Part shown: positions 1 to 9,138 of the stretch, piece by piece | Layout: each line of letters begins with the position of its first letter | Numbering within the stretch: position 1 is the stretch's first letter | DNA from: Planctomycetaceae bacterium | Lineage (GTDB): Bacteria > Planctomycetota > Planctomycetia > Planctomycetales > Planctomycetaceae | Direction of reading: 5' to 3' | DNA length: 64,000 nt | Assembly (NCBI GenBank): GCA_021732415.1 | Contig: JAKFVC010000091.1 | Location: forward strand, 1 to 64,000 | Translations under genes and position numbers: made by a program | The notes under the pieces: generated by a model | Databases searched by the model: none | What the model was told of the DNA's origin: nothing | Seen by the model: the letters and a program-made list of their open reading frames with translations, nothing else

Positions 1-11
1 CCCCCAACCCC

Positions 12-40
12 TCTCCCCTGATTACGGGGGCGAGGGGAGA
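12..40. repeat. Short inverted repeat (CTCCCCT/AGGGGAG family)
   Basis: TCTCCCCT at 12-19 pairs with AGGGGAGA at 33-40 around a G-rich loop. A second copy of the same design lies at 24208-24243. There is no T-tract after it, so an intrinsic terminator is not indicated. It lies upstream of the arsenite exporter. Confidence 0.6.
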
Positions 41-87
41 AGATTCGACGTTTGCGTCCGCGCCCAAGATCAATAAGGCTAGTAAAA

Positions 88-1140
88 ATGTCCGCTCCTT
101 GCCGTCCGCAACTTTCCTTCCTCGACCGCTATCTGACTTTATGGATCTTTGCGGCCATGCTGGCGGGTATCGCCGTCGGCCATCTGCTGCCGTCGTTGGG
201 AACATCGATCAGCGCCCTGAATTGGGGCACGACGAATGTGCCGATTGCCATTGGCCTGATCCTGATGATGTACCCTCCTCTCGCCAAGGTACGTTATGAG
301 AAGCTGGGGCAGGTCTTTCGCAATTGGAAGATTCTCGTGCTTTCGCTGGTTCAGAATTGGGTCATTGGCCCGGTGCTGATGTTCGCGCTGGCTCTGGTGT
401 TCCTGCCGGATCGTCCCGAGTACATGGTCGGGCTGATCATGATTGGTCTCGCCAGGTGCATTGCGATGGTCATTGTCTGGAACGAACTGGCCCGCGGAGA
501 CAGCGAATATGCAGCCGGACTCGTGGCTTTTAATAGCGTGTTTCAGGTTCTGTTTTATAGTGTTTATGCGTGGATATTTATCACGATCCTGCCGCCCCTG
601 TTCGGCTTGCAGGGGAGCACCGTTCAAGTCAGCATCGGTGAGATCGCCCAGAGCGTGTTTATTTACCTGGGTTTACCGTTCCTGGGAGGGATGGCAACCC
701 GTTTCGTGATGTTGAAGGCGAAGGGTCGCGACTGGTACGAGCAGCGTTTTATCCCCGCGATCAGCCCGCTCACCCTGGTGGCCCTGTTGTTCACGATCTT
801 CGTCATGTTCAGTTTGAAGGGAACACTGATCGTCCAGATTCCGCTGGATGTCTTGCGAATCGCCGTGCCGCTGCTCATTTACTTCGTGGTGATGTTCCTG
901 GTGAGTTTCTGGATGGGATGGAAGATTGGCGCCGACTATTCGAAGACGGCGACCATCGCCTTTACGGCATCAAGTAACAATTTCGAACTGGCGATTGCCG
1001 TGGCGGTGGCCGTGTTTGGGATCAACTCGGGTGAGGCGTTTGCGGCCGTCATCGGCCCGCTGGTCGAGGTGCCGGTGCTGATTGGTCTGGTGAATGTGGC
1101 GTTGTATTTTCAGCGGCGGTATTTTGTCGCGGTGGCGTAA
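88..1140 (+). CDS. arsB: ACR3-family arsenite efflux permease
   Basis: A 350-residue integral membrane protein, the usual ACR3 length, with about ten hydrophobic segments. It should export As(III) across the inner membrane using the proton gradient. The ACR3 hallmarks are present: the essential Cys in GLARCIAMV (C124) with VWNE just after it, the FTASSNNFE stretch near 292-300, and the Glu in GPLVEVP (E327). The reading frame stays open upstream to position 52, but the ATG at 88 gives the family N-terminus; no clear ribosome site precedes either. No arsR or arsC is visible downstream; they may lie left of the window. The symbol is the loose name used for such exporters (also acr3 or arsB3). 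Confidence 0.93.
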   Translation: MSAPCRPQLSFLDRYLTLWIFAAMLAGIAVGHLLPSLGTSISALNWGTTNVPIAIGLILMMYPPLAKVRYEKLGQVFRNWKILVLSLVQNWVIGPVLMFALALVFLPDRPEYMVGLIMIGLARCIAMVIVWNELARGDSEYAAGLVAFNSVFQVLFYSVYAWIFITILPPLFGLQGSTVQVSIGEIAQSVFIYLGLPFLGGMATRFVMLKAKGRDWYEQRFIPAISPLTLVALLFTIFVMFSLKGTLIVQIPLDVLRIAVPLLIYFVVMFLVSFWMGWKIGADYSKTATIAFTASSNNFELAIAVAVAVFGINSGEAFAAVIGPLVEVPVLIGLVNVALYFQRRYFVAVA

Positions 1141-1334
1141 CTCCTTTCTCGCGGATGTCACGGTCTCTGCTCCAGCCGACCCCCATCTTTACACGAGGAA
1201 TTCATCATCCGGCACTGGAAAGTGCACAGGATGGCCGGTAAGTTTTGTGCGGAGACAATCGCCTCAAAAGAAGCTGCAATTGTCATTCGCAACTCCATCT
1301 GTACCTGGCAACTTCTTCGACTTGGGAAGCATCA

Positions 1335-1748
1335 ATGTCCGTCCTCCTGCGATTCAGACCGAAACCCAGATGCCTGCGAGATAAGTTAGAAGTCTGGATC
1401 ATCCGGAAGGCAGACGGAGCGCTCCAGGTGTTTAATCTGGCTGGACTAATTCCTTACATCCTGTTTGTTTTGGGCCTGATCATTGGCTTGATCGTCAGTT
1501 TTGCGCTCAATCCAGATACTCAGTTGAAGTGGGATTCCCCGGTTCGCTTTATGCCGATACTGCTTGGCCCGGGAGGAGGCGTGTTTCTGGGCGTGATGAT
1601 TCGATACGCCATCGTCTTGCATCACTACGAAGACTATGAGTATTCCGAGGCCGAGATCGAAGCCGCTCAACAGTTCGCGGCACGTGCTGACAAGCCACAA
1701 AAGAAGAAGTCCAGCAAACGACGCCGGCGTGTTGTGGAAGATGATTGA
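1335..1748 (+). CDS. Small membrane protein, unknown function
   Basis: A 137-residue protein I do not recognise. Two hydrophobic segments (roughly residues 34-58 and 70-95, the second with a GPGGG turn) suggest two membrane helices. An acidic stretch rich in Y, E and D follows (HHYEDYEYSEAE), then a very basic tail (KKKSSKRRRR) ending in acidic residues. The ATG at 1335 is preferred because the frame upstream is Cys-rich and not protein-like. It is convergent with the histidine kinase gene, 84 bases away. A basic cytosolic tail on a two-helix anchor could bind nucleic acid or phospholipid, but that is only inference. Confidence 0.7.
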   Translation: MSVLLRFRPKPRCLRDKLEVWIIRKADGALQVFNLAGLIPYILFVLGLIIGLIVSFALNPDTQLKWDSPVRFMPILLGPGGGVFLGVMIRYAIVLHHYEDYEYSEAEIEAAQQFAARADKPQKKKSSKRRRRVVEDD

Positions 1749-1832
1749 CAGGCTGGAAGCCGATCCCGTCCCGAAGAGTTATTCCAACACTGATCGAAAT
1801 GCACTCGCTGGCGCTTCGAGCTTGTATCGCGG

Positions 1833-4676
1833 TCACTTCGTGACGCTTTGTTGCAGGGACTCTATGGATATGCCGTCCAGTTGTTGAATCAACTGCCCCA
1901 CGATCGTCGTGAGTTGCTCGACCAATGGGTGACAGGCCGTAAGTTGACCGGCTGCCGCCTGATCTTCGAGATTTGATGTGACATCGGCCGCGATGGTGGA
2001 AAACGCGGCAATTGTCCCGCACAGCTTGTGCGCGGCTTCACGCAGATGTCGTGCGTCGTGTCCTTGAAGTGCCTCCTGAATCTCCGTCAGTTGGGCGGGC
2101 AGACCGGCCTGCAAGGCCTGGCAGATCTTCTGCAGGATGATGGGGTCGTTGCCGCAGGATGCCAGCAGGACTTGTGGAGCAAGGAGTCCATGTCCCTTTG
2201 GCGCAGCTTGGATGAGCGGCACTAATTGCTGCGGATCGTGATGGATGGCACGATCAATCGCGGCCCACAGATTCGCCGCCATGACCGGTTTCGAGAGAAA
2301 CTCATCCATGCCGGCCGCCAGGCAAGAATCGCGGTCCTCGCGTCGTGAGCTCGCGGTGAGCGCGATCACTGGCAAATGGCCTCCGGCGGCCTGCTCCTGA
2401 GTGCGAATCGCCTCGATGACTTGAAAGCCGTCCAGCTCGGGCATGTGAATATCCAGGAGCAACAAATCGAACTTGTCCGCATCGAGTAACTCGAGTGCCT
2501 CACGCCCGTTCTTCGCCAATCTCACGCGATGCCCGCGGCGTACCAGCAACTGTTCGAGAAGTTGCACATTAAACTCGTTATCCTCGGCGACTAAGATTCG
2601 GAGTTGATTTGCGGATGAGGAGTCTGCGTCGCGCCTGCCCGCGTCACGTGGGAATGCGGGAGCAGTGATGTTCGCGTCAAGATTGCCATTCGTGGAGGTC
2701 CGCTCGGTGGTCATGACACGGTAGATCTGTGCGAGCAACTCTTCTTGCAGGATCGGTTTGAGGAGATGAGCATTGATCCGCAAGGCGCGGGAACGGTTGG
2801 CATCGCCGGGGCGGTCGCCCGAGGTTAATAGAATGATCCGAGCGGCGGACAGCTCTTCCCGTTCGCGGACCATGGCGGCCAGCGCCAGGCCGTCGGTGCC
2901 AGGCATACGGCCGTCAAGTAATATTAATGAGTACGGCCGACCGCGGCTGACTCCTTGTTGCAACGATTGCATCGCCGCGGCCGCGTTACTGGTGGCCACG
3001 GGATCCATCTGCCAGTTCTGCAGCCAGCGTTCGAGGATCTGACGATTTGTCGCATTATCGTCGACGATCAACACGCGGAGTTTTCGTAGCTGCTCGGATG
3101 ATAAAGCAGCACTACGCGGTGCCGTATCTGGCCGGCGCTGGAAGCGTGCCGTGAAGGTAAAGGTGCTCCCTTGACCCGGTAGACTGCGGACCGAGATCGC
3201 GCCCCCCATTAACGCTACTAGCTGGCTCGCGATCGTCAGGCCCAGCCCGGTCCCTCCGTATTTGCGTGTGGTGGAGGTATCTTCCTGTTCAAAGGCCTTG
3301 AAAATGGTCTGTTGCTTGTCGAGCGGGATTCCAATCCCCGTGTCACGAACGGTAAAACGCAGCAGGACATCGTCGCTCGGCGCGCCGTTGCCCACGGTGT
3401 CGACGCTGACGAGGACCTCGCCCAAGTCCGTGAACTTCACCGCATTTCCGACCAGATTCAAGAGGACTTGTCGCAGTCGTCCTGCATCGCCGATCAACGC
3501 GTCGGGGACTCCCTCCTGGATGTTGCAGACGAGCTCTAATCCTTTCAGATGAGCGCGCACGGCCAAGGCGCGTAGGGTCTCGCCGATGGCCGACTGCAGT
3601 GAAAAGTCGCTACGGTGCAATTCGAGTTTGCCGGCTTCGATCTTAGAAAAATCGAGCAGATCATTAATGAGCCCTAATAGGTTGTCTGCTGCAGACTTGA
3701 CTGTTTTCAGGGACTGCCTCTGGTTGTCATCCAGCGGCGTGTCCAGAGTGAGCTCGGTCATGCCCAGGATGGCATTCATCGGGGTGCGGATTTCGTGACT
3801 CACATTGGCGAGGAACTCGTCCTTAGCACGATTGGCAGCCTCGGCGGTCTCCTTGGCATGGACGATGTCGTCTTCGAGCCGCTTGTGTTCGGAAATGTCC
3901 TGCACGACCGCAATCGTATGCGTCGGGTTGCCGGCCGAGTCACGTTGTAAGGAGACCGAGATATTAATCCAGATCACAGTGCCGTCCGCCCGAACGAGGC
4001 GTTTCTCTTCAAAGTAATTCGGGATCTCGCCTCGAATTAAGGGATTAAATTTCTCCATCGTATCGGCGAGGTCTTCAGCATAGGTCAGCTCCTTAAAAGT
4101 CTTCTTCAAGAGCTCGTCCCGGGTGAAGCCGACGATGTCGCAATACTTCTGATTGGCGTCCAGATATCTGCCGTCCAGACCGGCGTGAACCATCCCGACC
4201 GCGGCATTTTCAAATGTGCCCCGGAAGCGGTCTTCGCTTTCTCGCAACGCCGCTTTCGCCTGTTGAACTTCGACTTCCGCACGGCGCCGCTCTTCGGCGA
4301 CCAGGAGGGCCTGTGTCCGGTGGAGGGATTCATTGACCAGGCTGATGAAGGCCCCCGTCATCACGAACAAGGCCAGGGCCACAGTGTCCCCAGTCCCCTT
4401 CAGACCTAGCGTAAAAGTGGGTTCAACCACAAAGAAATTGGCCAACAGGGTACTTAGGACAGTGACCAGCATTCCGACGCGGAATCCACCCAGGTACGCG
4501 GCGATGATGACCGCAGGAAAGAACGTACTGTACAACGCTCGAATCCCCATCAGCGGGCTCAGGTACCAGCGCAACAGCAACGTGCAGGCCATAGCGATCA
4601 GTGGGATGCCATAGATCGTCAGCCGCGAGCTCGATCGACCACGCATGCCGATCCTTGTGATCCAGTCCCAGTTCAC
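1833..4676 (-). CDS. Membrane hybrid sensor histidine kinase (PAS, two receivers, HPt)
   Basis: A sensor kinase of 947 residues when begun at the GTG at 4676, which has GGAGG eight to ten bases upstream. An in-frame ATG at 4646 is the alternative. Order: a DUF4118-like membrane region with about four helices (20-120), a short coiled coil, a PAS domain (about 146-266), HisKA with the phospho-acceptor in NVSHEIRTP (H294), the ATPase domain with NLVGNAVKF, DTGIGIP and GTGLGL, receiver 1 (LLDGRMP), receiver 2 (LLDIHMP) and a C-terminal HPt (AAHKLCGT). All phosphotransfer residues appear intact, so the chain could run an internal His-Asp-His relay. It is divergent from the sigma-54 response regulator at 4894, its likely output. 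The sensed signal cannot be read from the sequence. Confidence 0.93.
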   Translation of the reverse strand: MNWDWITRIGMRGRSSSRLTIYGIPLIAMACTLLLRWYLSPLMGIRALYSTFFPAVIIAAYLGGFRVGMLVTVLSTLLANFFVVEPTFTLGLKGTGDTVALALFVMTGAFISLVNESLHRTQALLVAEERRRAEVEVQQAKAALRESEDRFRGTFENAAVGMVHAGLDGRYLDANQKYCDIVGFTRDELLKKTFKELTYAEDLADTMEKFNPLIRGEIPNYFEEKRLVRADGTVIWINISVSLQRDSAGNPTHTIAVVQDISEHKRLEDDIVHAKETAEAANRAKDEFLANVSHEIRTPMNAILGMTELTLDTPLDDNQRQSLKTVKSAADNLLGLINDLLDFSKIEAGKLELHRSDFSLQSAIGETLRALAVRAHLKGLELVCNIQEGVPDALIGDAGRLRQVLLNLVGNAVKFTDLGEVLVSVDTVGNGAPSDDVLLRFTVRDTGIGIPLDKQQTIFKAFEQEDTSTTRKYGGTGLGLTIASQLVALMGGAISVRSLPGQGSTFTFTARFQRRPDTAPRSAALSSEQLRKLRVLIVDDNATNRQILERWLQNWQMDPVATSNAAAAMQSLQQGVSRGRPYSLILLDGRMPGTDGLALAAMVREREELSAARIILLTSGDRPGDANRSRALRINAHLLKPILQEELLAQIYRVMTTERTSTNGNLDANITAPAFPRDAGRRDADSSSANQLRILVAEDNEFNVQLLEQLLVRRGHRVRLAKNGREALELLDADKFDLLLLDIHMPELDGFQVIEAIRTQEQAAGGHLPVIALTASSRREDRDSCLAAGMDEFLSKPVMAANLWAAIDRAIHHDPQQLVPLIQAAPKGHGLLAPQVLLASCGNDPIILQKICQALQAGLPAQLTEIQEALQGHDARHLREAAHKLCGTIAAFSTIAADVTSNLEDQAAAGQLTACHPLVEQLTTIVGQLIQQLDGISIESLQQSVTK

Positions 4677-4893
4677 GGCTGCAGCACCTCCGGGGGTTGG
4701 TGTCGAATGGTTTTTACTGTATTGCTGAGCCGTCGGTGCTCGACCGACTCGGTGGTGAATGGAATGCCAATTATGACAGCTGGTCTCGGAAATGCAGGCT
4801 CCGCAGGTCGCAAGGCTGGACAAGCAGAGCGTTCAGGTTGAAAATGCGGCTGACTTTCCTGCTCGCCCTGATCCCACGACTGTTGACTGATCT

Positions 4894-6381
4894 ATGGTCC
4901 ATTTGTTGCTCATTGACGATGACCCGGTCCTCATTCCCGAGCAGGTCAGACAGGCGTTTCCGGCTCCGCGCTTCAACGTGGATGTGGCGGCCACGGGTGC
5001 CGCAGGTTTGTCGCGAGTCAGTGCCGCGCCGGTCGATGTCATTCTGCTCGATCTGCGCCTGCCCGACCAGTCCGGGCTGGATGTCTACCAGCAGATTCGC
5101 AGTATTGACGCGCGCATTCCGGTGATTTTTATCACCACGGCGAAGGGCGCTGATGCCGCCATTGAGGCGATGAAGCAGGGGGCCTATGACTATCTCTTTA
5201 AGCCCCTGGATTTGAATCAACTGCGGCGCGTGGTGGGCGAAGCGGTCGAAGTAGCGCGCCGCATGCGCGAGCCGGCAATCGTGGCAGAGACATCGTCCGA
5301 TAGTGGTGATGTCGAAGGGACGATCGTCGGGAGTTGCCCCGCGATGCGCGAGGTTTATAAAGCCATCGGTCGCGTGGCCAGCCAGAACGTGCCAGTCTTG
5401 ATTACCGGAGAGAGCGGCACTGGGAAGGAATTGGTTGCGCGTGCTATTTATCAGCACAGCCATCGTTCTCAGGCACCATTTCTCGCCCTGAATTGTGCCG
5501 CGATCCCCGAGAATTTGCTGGAGAGCGAACTGTTCGGACATGAAAAGGGGGCGTTTACCGGTGCCGAACGCAAACGCATTGGCAAGTTCGAACAAGTGAA
5601 TGGGGGCACGCTGTTTCTCGACGAAATTGGTGATATGCCGCTGGCTCTGCAGTCCAAGATCCTGCGTGTCCTGCAGGAACAGACCTTCGAACGAGTGGGA
5701 GGTAATGAGACCATTCAAACCGATGTGCGGTTGATCGCCGCGACGCATCGAGATTTAAAGGCACGATCGGCGGCGGGAGCATTTCGGTCCGATTTGTACT
5801 ACCGCCTGGGGGTCTTCACCATTCATCTCCCGGCGCTGCGCGAGCGGGGCGAAGATCTGCCGATGCTCGTCAAGCATTATGTCCGGCGGTTCAATACCGA
5901 GCTCAAACGCGAAGTGCGTGAGCTGTCTCCGGAGTCGCTGGAACTCTTGCGGGACTATTCGTGGCCGGGCAACATCCGAGAACTGCAGAGCGTGTTGAAG
6001 CAGGCAATGTTACAGACCCAGGGGCCGGTGTTAATCCCGGCATTCCTGCCCGATTTACTTGGAGCGGGAGCGGGAGATCAGCAGATTGCCCCTGCGGACC
6101 TCACACCGATTCCAGCCAGTGACTCGCTGCCAATTCCGGAACACCTCGATCTGGAAAACTATATCCGGGCGCGACTGAATCCCGAAGCCACTGATCTATA
6201 CGCAGAAACGCACCGCGAGGTGGATCGGCTGCTGCTGACGATTGTCCTGGAATTTACGGCCGGCAATCAGCATCATGCGACGCGCCTGCTGGGAATTGCC
6301 CGGCAAACCCTGCGTCTGAAGCTCCGCGACCTGGGTCTGCACGTCAAGCAGACGATCGAGTCTGAAGACGAACAGGTGTGA
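4894..6381 (+). CDS. NtrC-family sigma-54-dependent response regulator
   Basis: 495 residues. The receiver domain (1-120) has the acidic pocket in LIDDDP and the phospho-acceptor in LLDLRLP (D53). The AAA+ central domain has Walker A GESGTGKE (172-179), the sigma-54 contact loop GAFTGA (219-224) and Walker [11 protein letters not shown] Fis-type helix-turn-helix closes the protein (about 445-485, [16 protein letters not shown]). With all elements present it should bind enhancer-like sites, oligomerise when phosphorylated and open sigma-54 promoters. It is divergent from the hybrid kinase (217-base gap), its natural partner. The next gene, dps, carries an excellent -24/-12 promoter and is the best local target. 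Confidence 0.95.
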   Translation: MVHLLLIDDDPVLIPEQVRQAFPAPRFNVDVAATGAAGLSRVSAAPVDVILLDLRLPDQSGLDVYQQIRSIDARIPVIFITTAKGADAAIEAMKQGAYDYLFKPLDLNQLRRVVGEAVEVARRMREPAIVAETSSDSGDVEGTIVGSCPAMREVYKAIGRVASQNVPVLITGESGTGKELVARAIYQHSHRSQAPFLALNCAAIPENLLESELFGHEKGAFTGAERKRIGKFEQVNGGTLFLDEIGDMPLALQSKILRVLQEQTFERVGGNETIQTDVRLIAATHRDLKARSAAGAFRSDLYYRLGVFTIHLPALRERGEDLPMLVKHYVRRFNTELKREVRELSPESLELLRDYSWPGNIRELQSVLKQAMLQTQGPVLIPAFLPDLLGAGAGDQQIAPADLTPIPASDSLPIPEHLDLENYIRARLNPEATDLYAETHREVDRLLLTIVLEFTAGNQHHATRLLGIARQTLRLKLRDLGLHVKQTIESEDEQV

Positions 6382-6412
6382 GTGAGCGTTGATTGGAATT
6401 AGTGTGGATTCC

Positions 6413-6655
6413 GATCCTGAAGGGATCGCAGAGAGTAGCCGGTGGTTGAGGAGCGGAGCGACGACACCACCGGTCAGGTCGTGATTATGTTTGCATCCTG
6501 AAGGGATGCCAGAGGGAACGACCTTGCCGCGACTCGATGCGAATTCCTCTGCGATCCCTTCAGGATCGAGCTGGCGGGAGGCTGTTGTCCGGTGGTGTCG
6601 TCGCTCCGCTCCTCAACCACCGGCTACTCTCTTTAATCCCTCCGGGATATAAGAC
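6413..6655. repeat. Inverted repeat cluster (CCTGAAGGGATCGCAGAG / GCCGGTGGTTGAG modules)
   Basis: Two modules occur in both orientations. GATCCTGAAGGGATCGCAGAG (6413-6433) returns inverted at about 6547-6567. GCCGGTGGTTGAGGAGCGGA with a GACGACACCACCGG tail (6438-6472) returns inverted at about 6589-6625. A further CATCCTGAAGGGATGCCAGAGG unit sits at 6494-6515. Because modules keep their order but flip, this looks like a multi-hairpin mobile or REP-like element. Confidence 0.75.
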
Positions 6656-6744
6656 TTCCTCGGGCCGCCGCGTCCGAATTACATGCACTTTGGGCTCATT
6701 TCCAATGCGACTTCGTGATCCATTGATCATTCGGCCCGCGCGAC

Positions 6745-6758
6745 TGCACTTTGGTGCA
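6745..6758. promoter_or_regulatory. Palindrome, possible activator site upstream of dps promoter
   Basis: TGCACTTTGGTGCA is a perfect 5-4-5 palindrome. A related half, TGCACTTTGG, lies at 6684-6693. The palindrome is about 95 bases upstream of the -24/-12 element, a usual distance for NtrC-type enhancer sites. Assignment to the adjacent regulator is inference. Confidence 0.35.
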
Positions 6759-6840
6759 ATTTCTAGCCAACCGGGCAATTCACCTGTCGTAGTCTGCCCA
6801 TTCTGCCGGACTAAACGTCCCGCGCATCCCGTTAGGCCGT

Positions 6841-6857
6841 TTGGCATACAGTTTGCA
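6841..6857 (+). promoter_or_regulatory. Sigma-54 (-24/-12) promoter of dps
   Basis: TTGGCATACAGTTTGCA matches the RpoN consensus TGGCA-N-TTGCW with the GG and GC dinucleotides exactly 12 bases apart. The GTG start of dps is 86 bases further on, leaving a short leader. An NtrC-type activator is encoded immediately upstream. Confidence 0.7.
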
Positions 6858-6942
6858 TTTTGCTGCTCACGTCGCGTTCATCACGTTCTTGGACGAAACC
6901 TGGCGGCAGGAAAAATGCTGCAGCTCTCTATGGAGATATGTC

Positions 6943-7434
6943 GTGAGTCGGTCAAAAACATTCTCAACCCGCAATGACCTCGACCCGGAGGTCCGCGAGA
7001 AGTCGATTACTCTGTTGAATCAGCATCTCGCCGATACGTTTGATCTGTATAGTCAGACCAAGCAGGCCCACTGGAATGTCAAGGGGCTGCATTTCTATCA
7101 ACTGCACCTGTTGTTTGATTCACTCGCCGAAGAGGTCGAGGGGTACGTGGATCTGATTGCCGAGCGGGCGACAGCGTTGGGCGGTACGGCATCGGGGACA
7201 GTACGGATGGCCGCGAGCAATTCGCGCCTGTCGGAGTATCCCGCCGATGCGGTCAGTGGGGCACAACACGTCGAAGCATTAGTCACACGTTTTGCTCAAT
7301 TGGCGAAGAGTTCGCGCACGGCGATCGATATGGCGGCGATGTTCGGAGATGCCGACACGACCGATTTGTTTACGGAAGTGTCTCGAGGCCTCGATCAGAA
7401 CTTGTGGTTCCTGGAAGCTCATTTGCAGGGTTAA
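6943..7434 (+). CDS. dps: Dps-family ferritin-like DNA-protection protein
   Basis: 163 residues from a GTG start with GGAG seven bases upstream; the longer open frame begins inside the promoter. Dps proteins form dodecameric shells that oxidise Fe(II) with peroxide and shield DNA. The ferroxidase residues of the family are recognisable: H43 in KQAHWNVKG, H55 and D59 in QLHLLFD, D70 and E74 in YVDLIAE, followed by RATALGG. The protein should be cytosolic. Its sigma-54 promoter and position next to an NtrC-like regulator suggest stress- or nutrient-controlled expression. No other gene follows it in an operon; a small hairpin and a larger repeat lie downstream. Confidence 0.94.
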   Translation: MSRSKTFSTRNDLDPEVREKSITLLNQHLADTFDLYSQTKQAHWNVKGLHFYQLHLLFDSLAEEVEGYVDLIAERATALGGTASGTVRMAASNSRLSEYPADAVSGAQHVEALVTRFAQLAKSSRTAIDMAAMFGDADTTDLFTEVSRGLDQNLWFLEAHLQG

Positions 7435-7449
7435 GTGGTTGTCTGGACC

Positions 7450-7470
7450 TCGCACTTGAGGTGCGATTTC
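7450..7470 (+). terminator. Possible terminator hairpin after dps
   Basis: TCGCAC at 7450-7455 pairs with GTGCGA at 7461-7466 around a five-base loop, followed by TTTC. It starts 16 bases after the dps stop. The stem is short and the T-run weak. Confidence 0.4.
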
Positions 7471-7521
7471 TGGTCACTGCTGCAGTATATGACGGACATC
7501 GCCTATATTGCTTCGCGTGTC

Positions 7522-7603
7522 GCCGAACCTGTAGCCTGACTCTCTGAGTCGGGACTCTGTTGCCTCAACGCACCCGACTCGGAGAGTCAGGCTACAGGCT
7601 CGG
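7522..7603. repeat. Palindromic repeat, GTAGCC-type family, copy 1
   Basis: Left arm CCTGTAGCCTGACTCTC, then GAGTCGGG; right arm CCCGACTC, then GAGAGTCAGGCTACAGG. The arms pair almost perfectly around a spacer of about 20 bases. Other copies are at 28225, 34161 and 62022. Confidence 0.8.
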
Positions 7604-7650
7604 CAAGCCTCGCTTTAGCATCAGCCGTTACAAACCAAGGAATAGCCTCC

Positions 7651-8664
7651 ATGAAAGCCGTCACATACAACAAAGGCCTCGCGGCAAATCATCCCGATAG
7701 CCAGGTCGACTCGACTCTGGATCGTCCGGCGCCGGGACCGCGTGACTTGCTGGTGGAGGTGCGGGCGATCTCGGTCAATCCGGTCGATACGAAAGTTCGT
7801 GGCGGTGGCGGACCTGGAAGTACCGTGGCGGTGCTCGGGTGGGACGCTGCCGGAGTCGTGGCTGAAGTGGGATCTGGCGTGACCTTGTTTGCGCCCGGCG
7901 ATGAGGTCTACTACGCGGGAGTCATCAATCGCAGTGGATCCTATGCCGAGTATCATCTGGTCGATGAGCGACTGGTCGGACACAAGCCGAAGAGCATCAC
8001 CTTCCCCGAGGCGGCAGCGTTGCCACTGACTACGATCACGGCGTGGGAAATGTTGTTTGACCGCCTAAAGTTGCGTGTGGGCACGCCGATCGAGGCCGGT
8101 TCCATACTCATCGTAGGCGGCGCTGGAGGAGTCGGTTCGATTGCGACTCAGTTGGCGCGAAGGCTGACTGGCCTGACGGTGATCGCCACGGCGTCTCGTC
8201 CGGAAACGGTCGCCTGGTCGCGCGATATGGGCGCGCATCATGTCATTGACCATCGCCAGCCGATTGCCAAACAGGTGCGGGCGATTGTGCCGGGCGGCGT
8301 CAACTATGTCCTCGCGCTGACCAAGACGGAGGATCATTTCGACGAGATCCTTTCGGCGATGGCTCCCCAAGGTGCGCTGGCGTTGATTGAGAATCCGGCC
8401 ACGCCGTTAGACATTACGAAGCTGAAGCCCAAGAGTATTTCCCTGCACTGGGAGTTCATGTTCACGCGCGGTCTGTTCGAAACTGCGGACATGTATCAAC
8501 AAGGAAGGTTGTTGAGTGAGGTGGCGAATCTCGTCGATGCGGGCCTGGTTCGGTCGACCATTCACGCCAATTTCGGGACGATCAATGCCGCCAATCTTCG
8601 ACTGGCACATGCCTTGGTCGAGAGCGGGAAATCGATCGGTAAAGTCGTCCTGACGGGGTTCTGA
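7651..8664 (+). CDS. Zinc-type alcohol dehydrogenase-like / quinone oxidoreductase
   Basis: 337 residues of the medium-chain dehydrogenase superfamily. It has an N-terminal GroES-like domain (residues 1-125, with the AISVNPVDTKVR strand typical of quinone oxidoreductases) and a Rossmann domain with the nucleotide-binding turn GGAGGVGSIATQ near 155-166. Catalytic-zinc Cys/His ligands are not evident, which favours an NADPH-dependent quinone or enone reductase over a zinc alcohol dehydrogenase. It most resembles the long-annotated zinc-binding alcohol dehydrogenase family protein subgroup. The ATG at 7651 follows a GGAA ribosome site. It stands alone between two repeat-bearing gaps, so the substrate cannot be inferred. 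Confidence 0.9.
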   Translation: MKAVTYNKGLAANHPDSQVDSTLDRPAPGPRDLLVEVRAISVNPVDTKVRGGGGPGSTVAVLGWDAAGVVAEVGSGVTLFAPGDEVYYAGVINRSGSYAEYHLVDERLVGHKPKSITFPEAAALPLTTITAWEMLFDRLKLRVGTPIEAGSILIVGGAGGVGSIATQLARRLTGLTVIATASRPETVAWSRDMGAHHVIDHRQPIAKQVRAIVPGGVNYVLALTKTEDHFDEILSAMAPQGALALIENPATPLDITKLKPKSISLHWEFMFTRGLFETADMYQQGRLLSEVANLVDAGLVRSTIHANFGTINAANLRLAHALVESGKSIGKVVLTGF

Positions 8665-9138
8665 ATCGTCCCGTGAGATAGGCTTCCAGCCTGTCATCTA
8701 AATCGCGTCTGCGACAGTACTTTCCGCCACTGGGCTTGCTCCCGTGTTTTCCGCGTTTCTGCACTTCCACCCAAATATCCCCGGATTATAGTGCAAAAAG
8801 GCGCGGAAACTGCCCAGTCAGGGGTGGCGTTACGGACGAACCCCCGGGCTCACGCCGCCGGGGTCACTTGGGCACTTGATCGCAGTTTTTTCTGACGATC
8901 CGAACTTCTTTTGTGAATTGAAGTTAGAGCGATGGTCGTTACCCGGATAGCAATGAATGGAGCGATTCAGTTCCCGACTCCGACTGCGAATCTGAAGACG
9001 TCGTGAAAGGTTTCTGTAGCCAACTGGTACTTGAACATAGAGCGTGCGATATGACGCACTTTCCTAGAGCAGTTCTACCGCACACGCCCAACAGCGATTC
9101 ACTTTGGGGCGTCTGTTTTTCGAGTTGGAGAATTTCCC
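8665..9138. other. Intergenic region upstream of RND efflux genes
   Basis: 474 bases without a supportable gene. Near 8672-8692 is a small AGGCTTCCAGCCT hairpin that resembles the sequence at 1750-1760. A CCCGGGCTCACGCCGCCGGGG repeat is at 8841-8863. The rest, with a T-run near 8885, should hold the promoter for the efflux genes, but I cannot define one. Confidence 0.5.
8841..8863. repeat. GCCCGGCGGCGTAAGCCCC repeat, copy 1
   Basis: The core reads CCCGGGCTCACGCCGCCGGGG. Related copies are at 29822-29846 and 37219-37246. It is a short imperfect palindrome. Confidence 0.65.

Larger units (their letters stand above)
6382..6942. other. Intergenic region: repeat cluster then dps control region
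   Basis: 561 bases between the response regulator and dps with no convincing gene. The first half is an inverted-repeat cluster (6413-6655). The second half carries a TGCAC palindrome (6745-6758) and a sigma-54 promoter (6841-6857). Short open frames here arise from the repeats. Confidence 0.7.

Noticed and set aside
4781-4797. TGGTCTCGGAAATGCAG as a second sigma-54 promoter
   Set aside because: The GG-to-GC spacing is right, but the -24 element has only TGG of TGGCA. Too weak to call.
4770-5748. 325-codon frame opposite the response regulator
   Set aside because: It overlaps the receiver and AAA+ domains, which have full motif support on the plus strand.
6413-6655. CRISPR array
   Set aside because: The repeats are inverted rather than direct, with unequal spacing, and no cas gene is present in the window.
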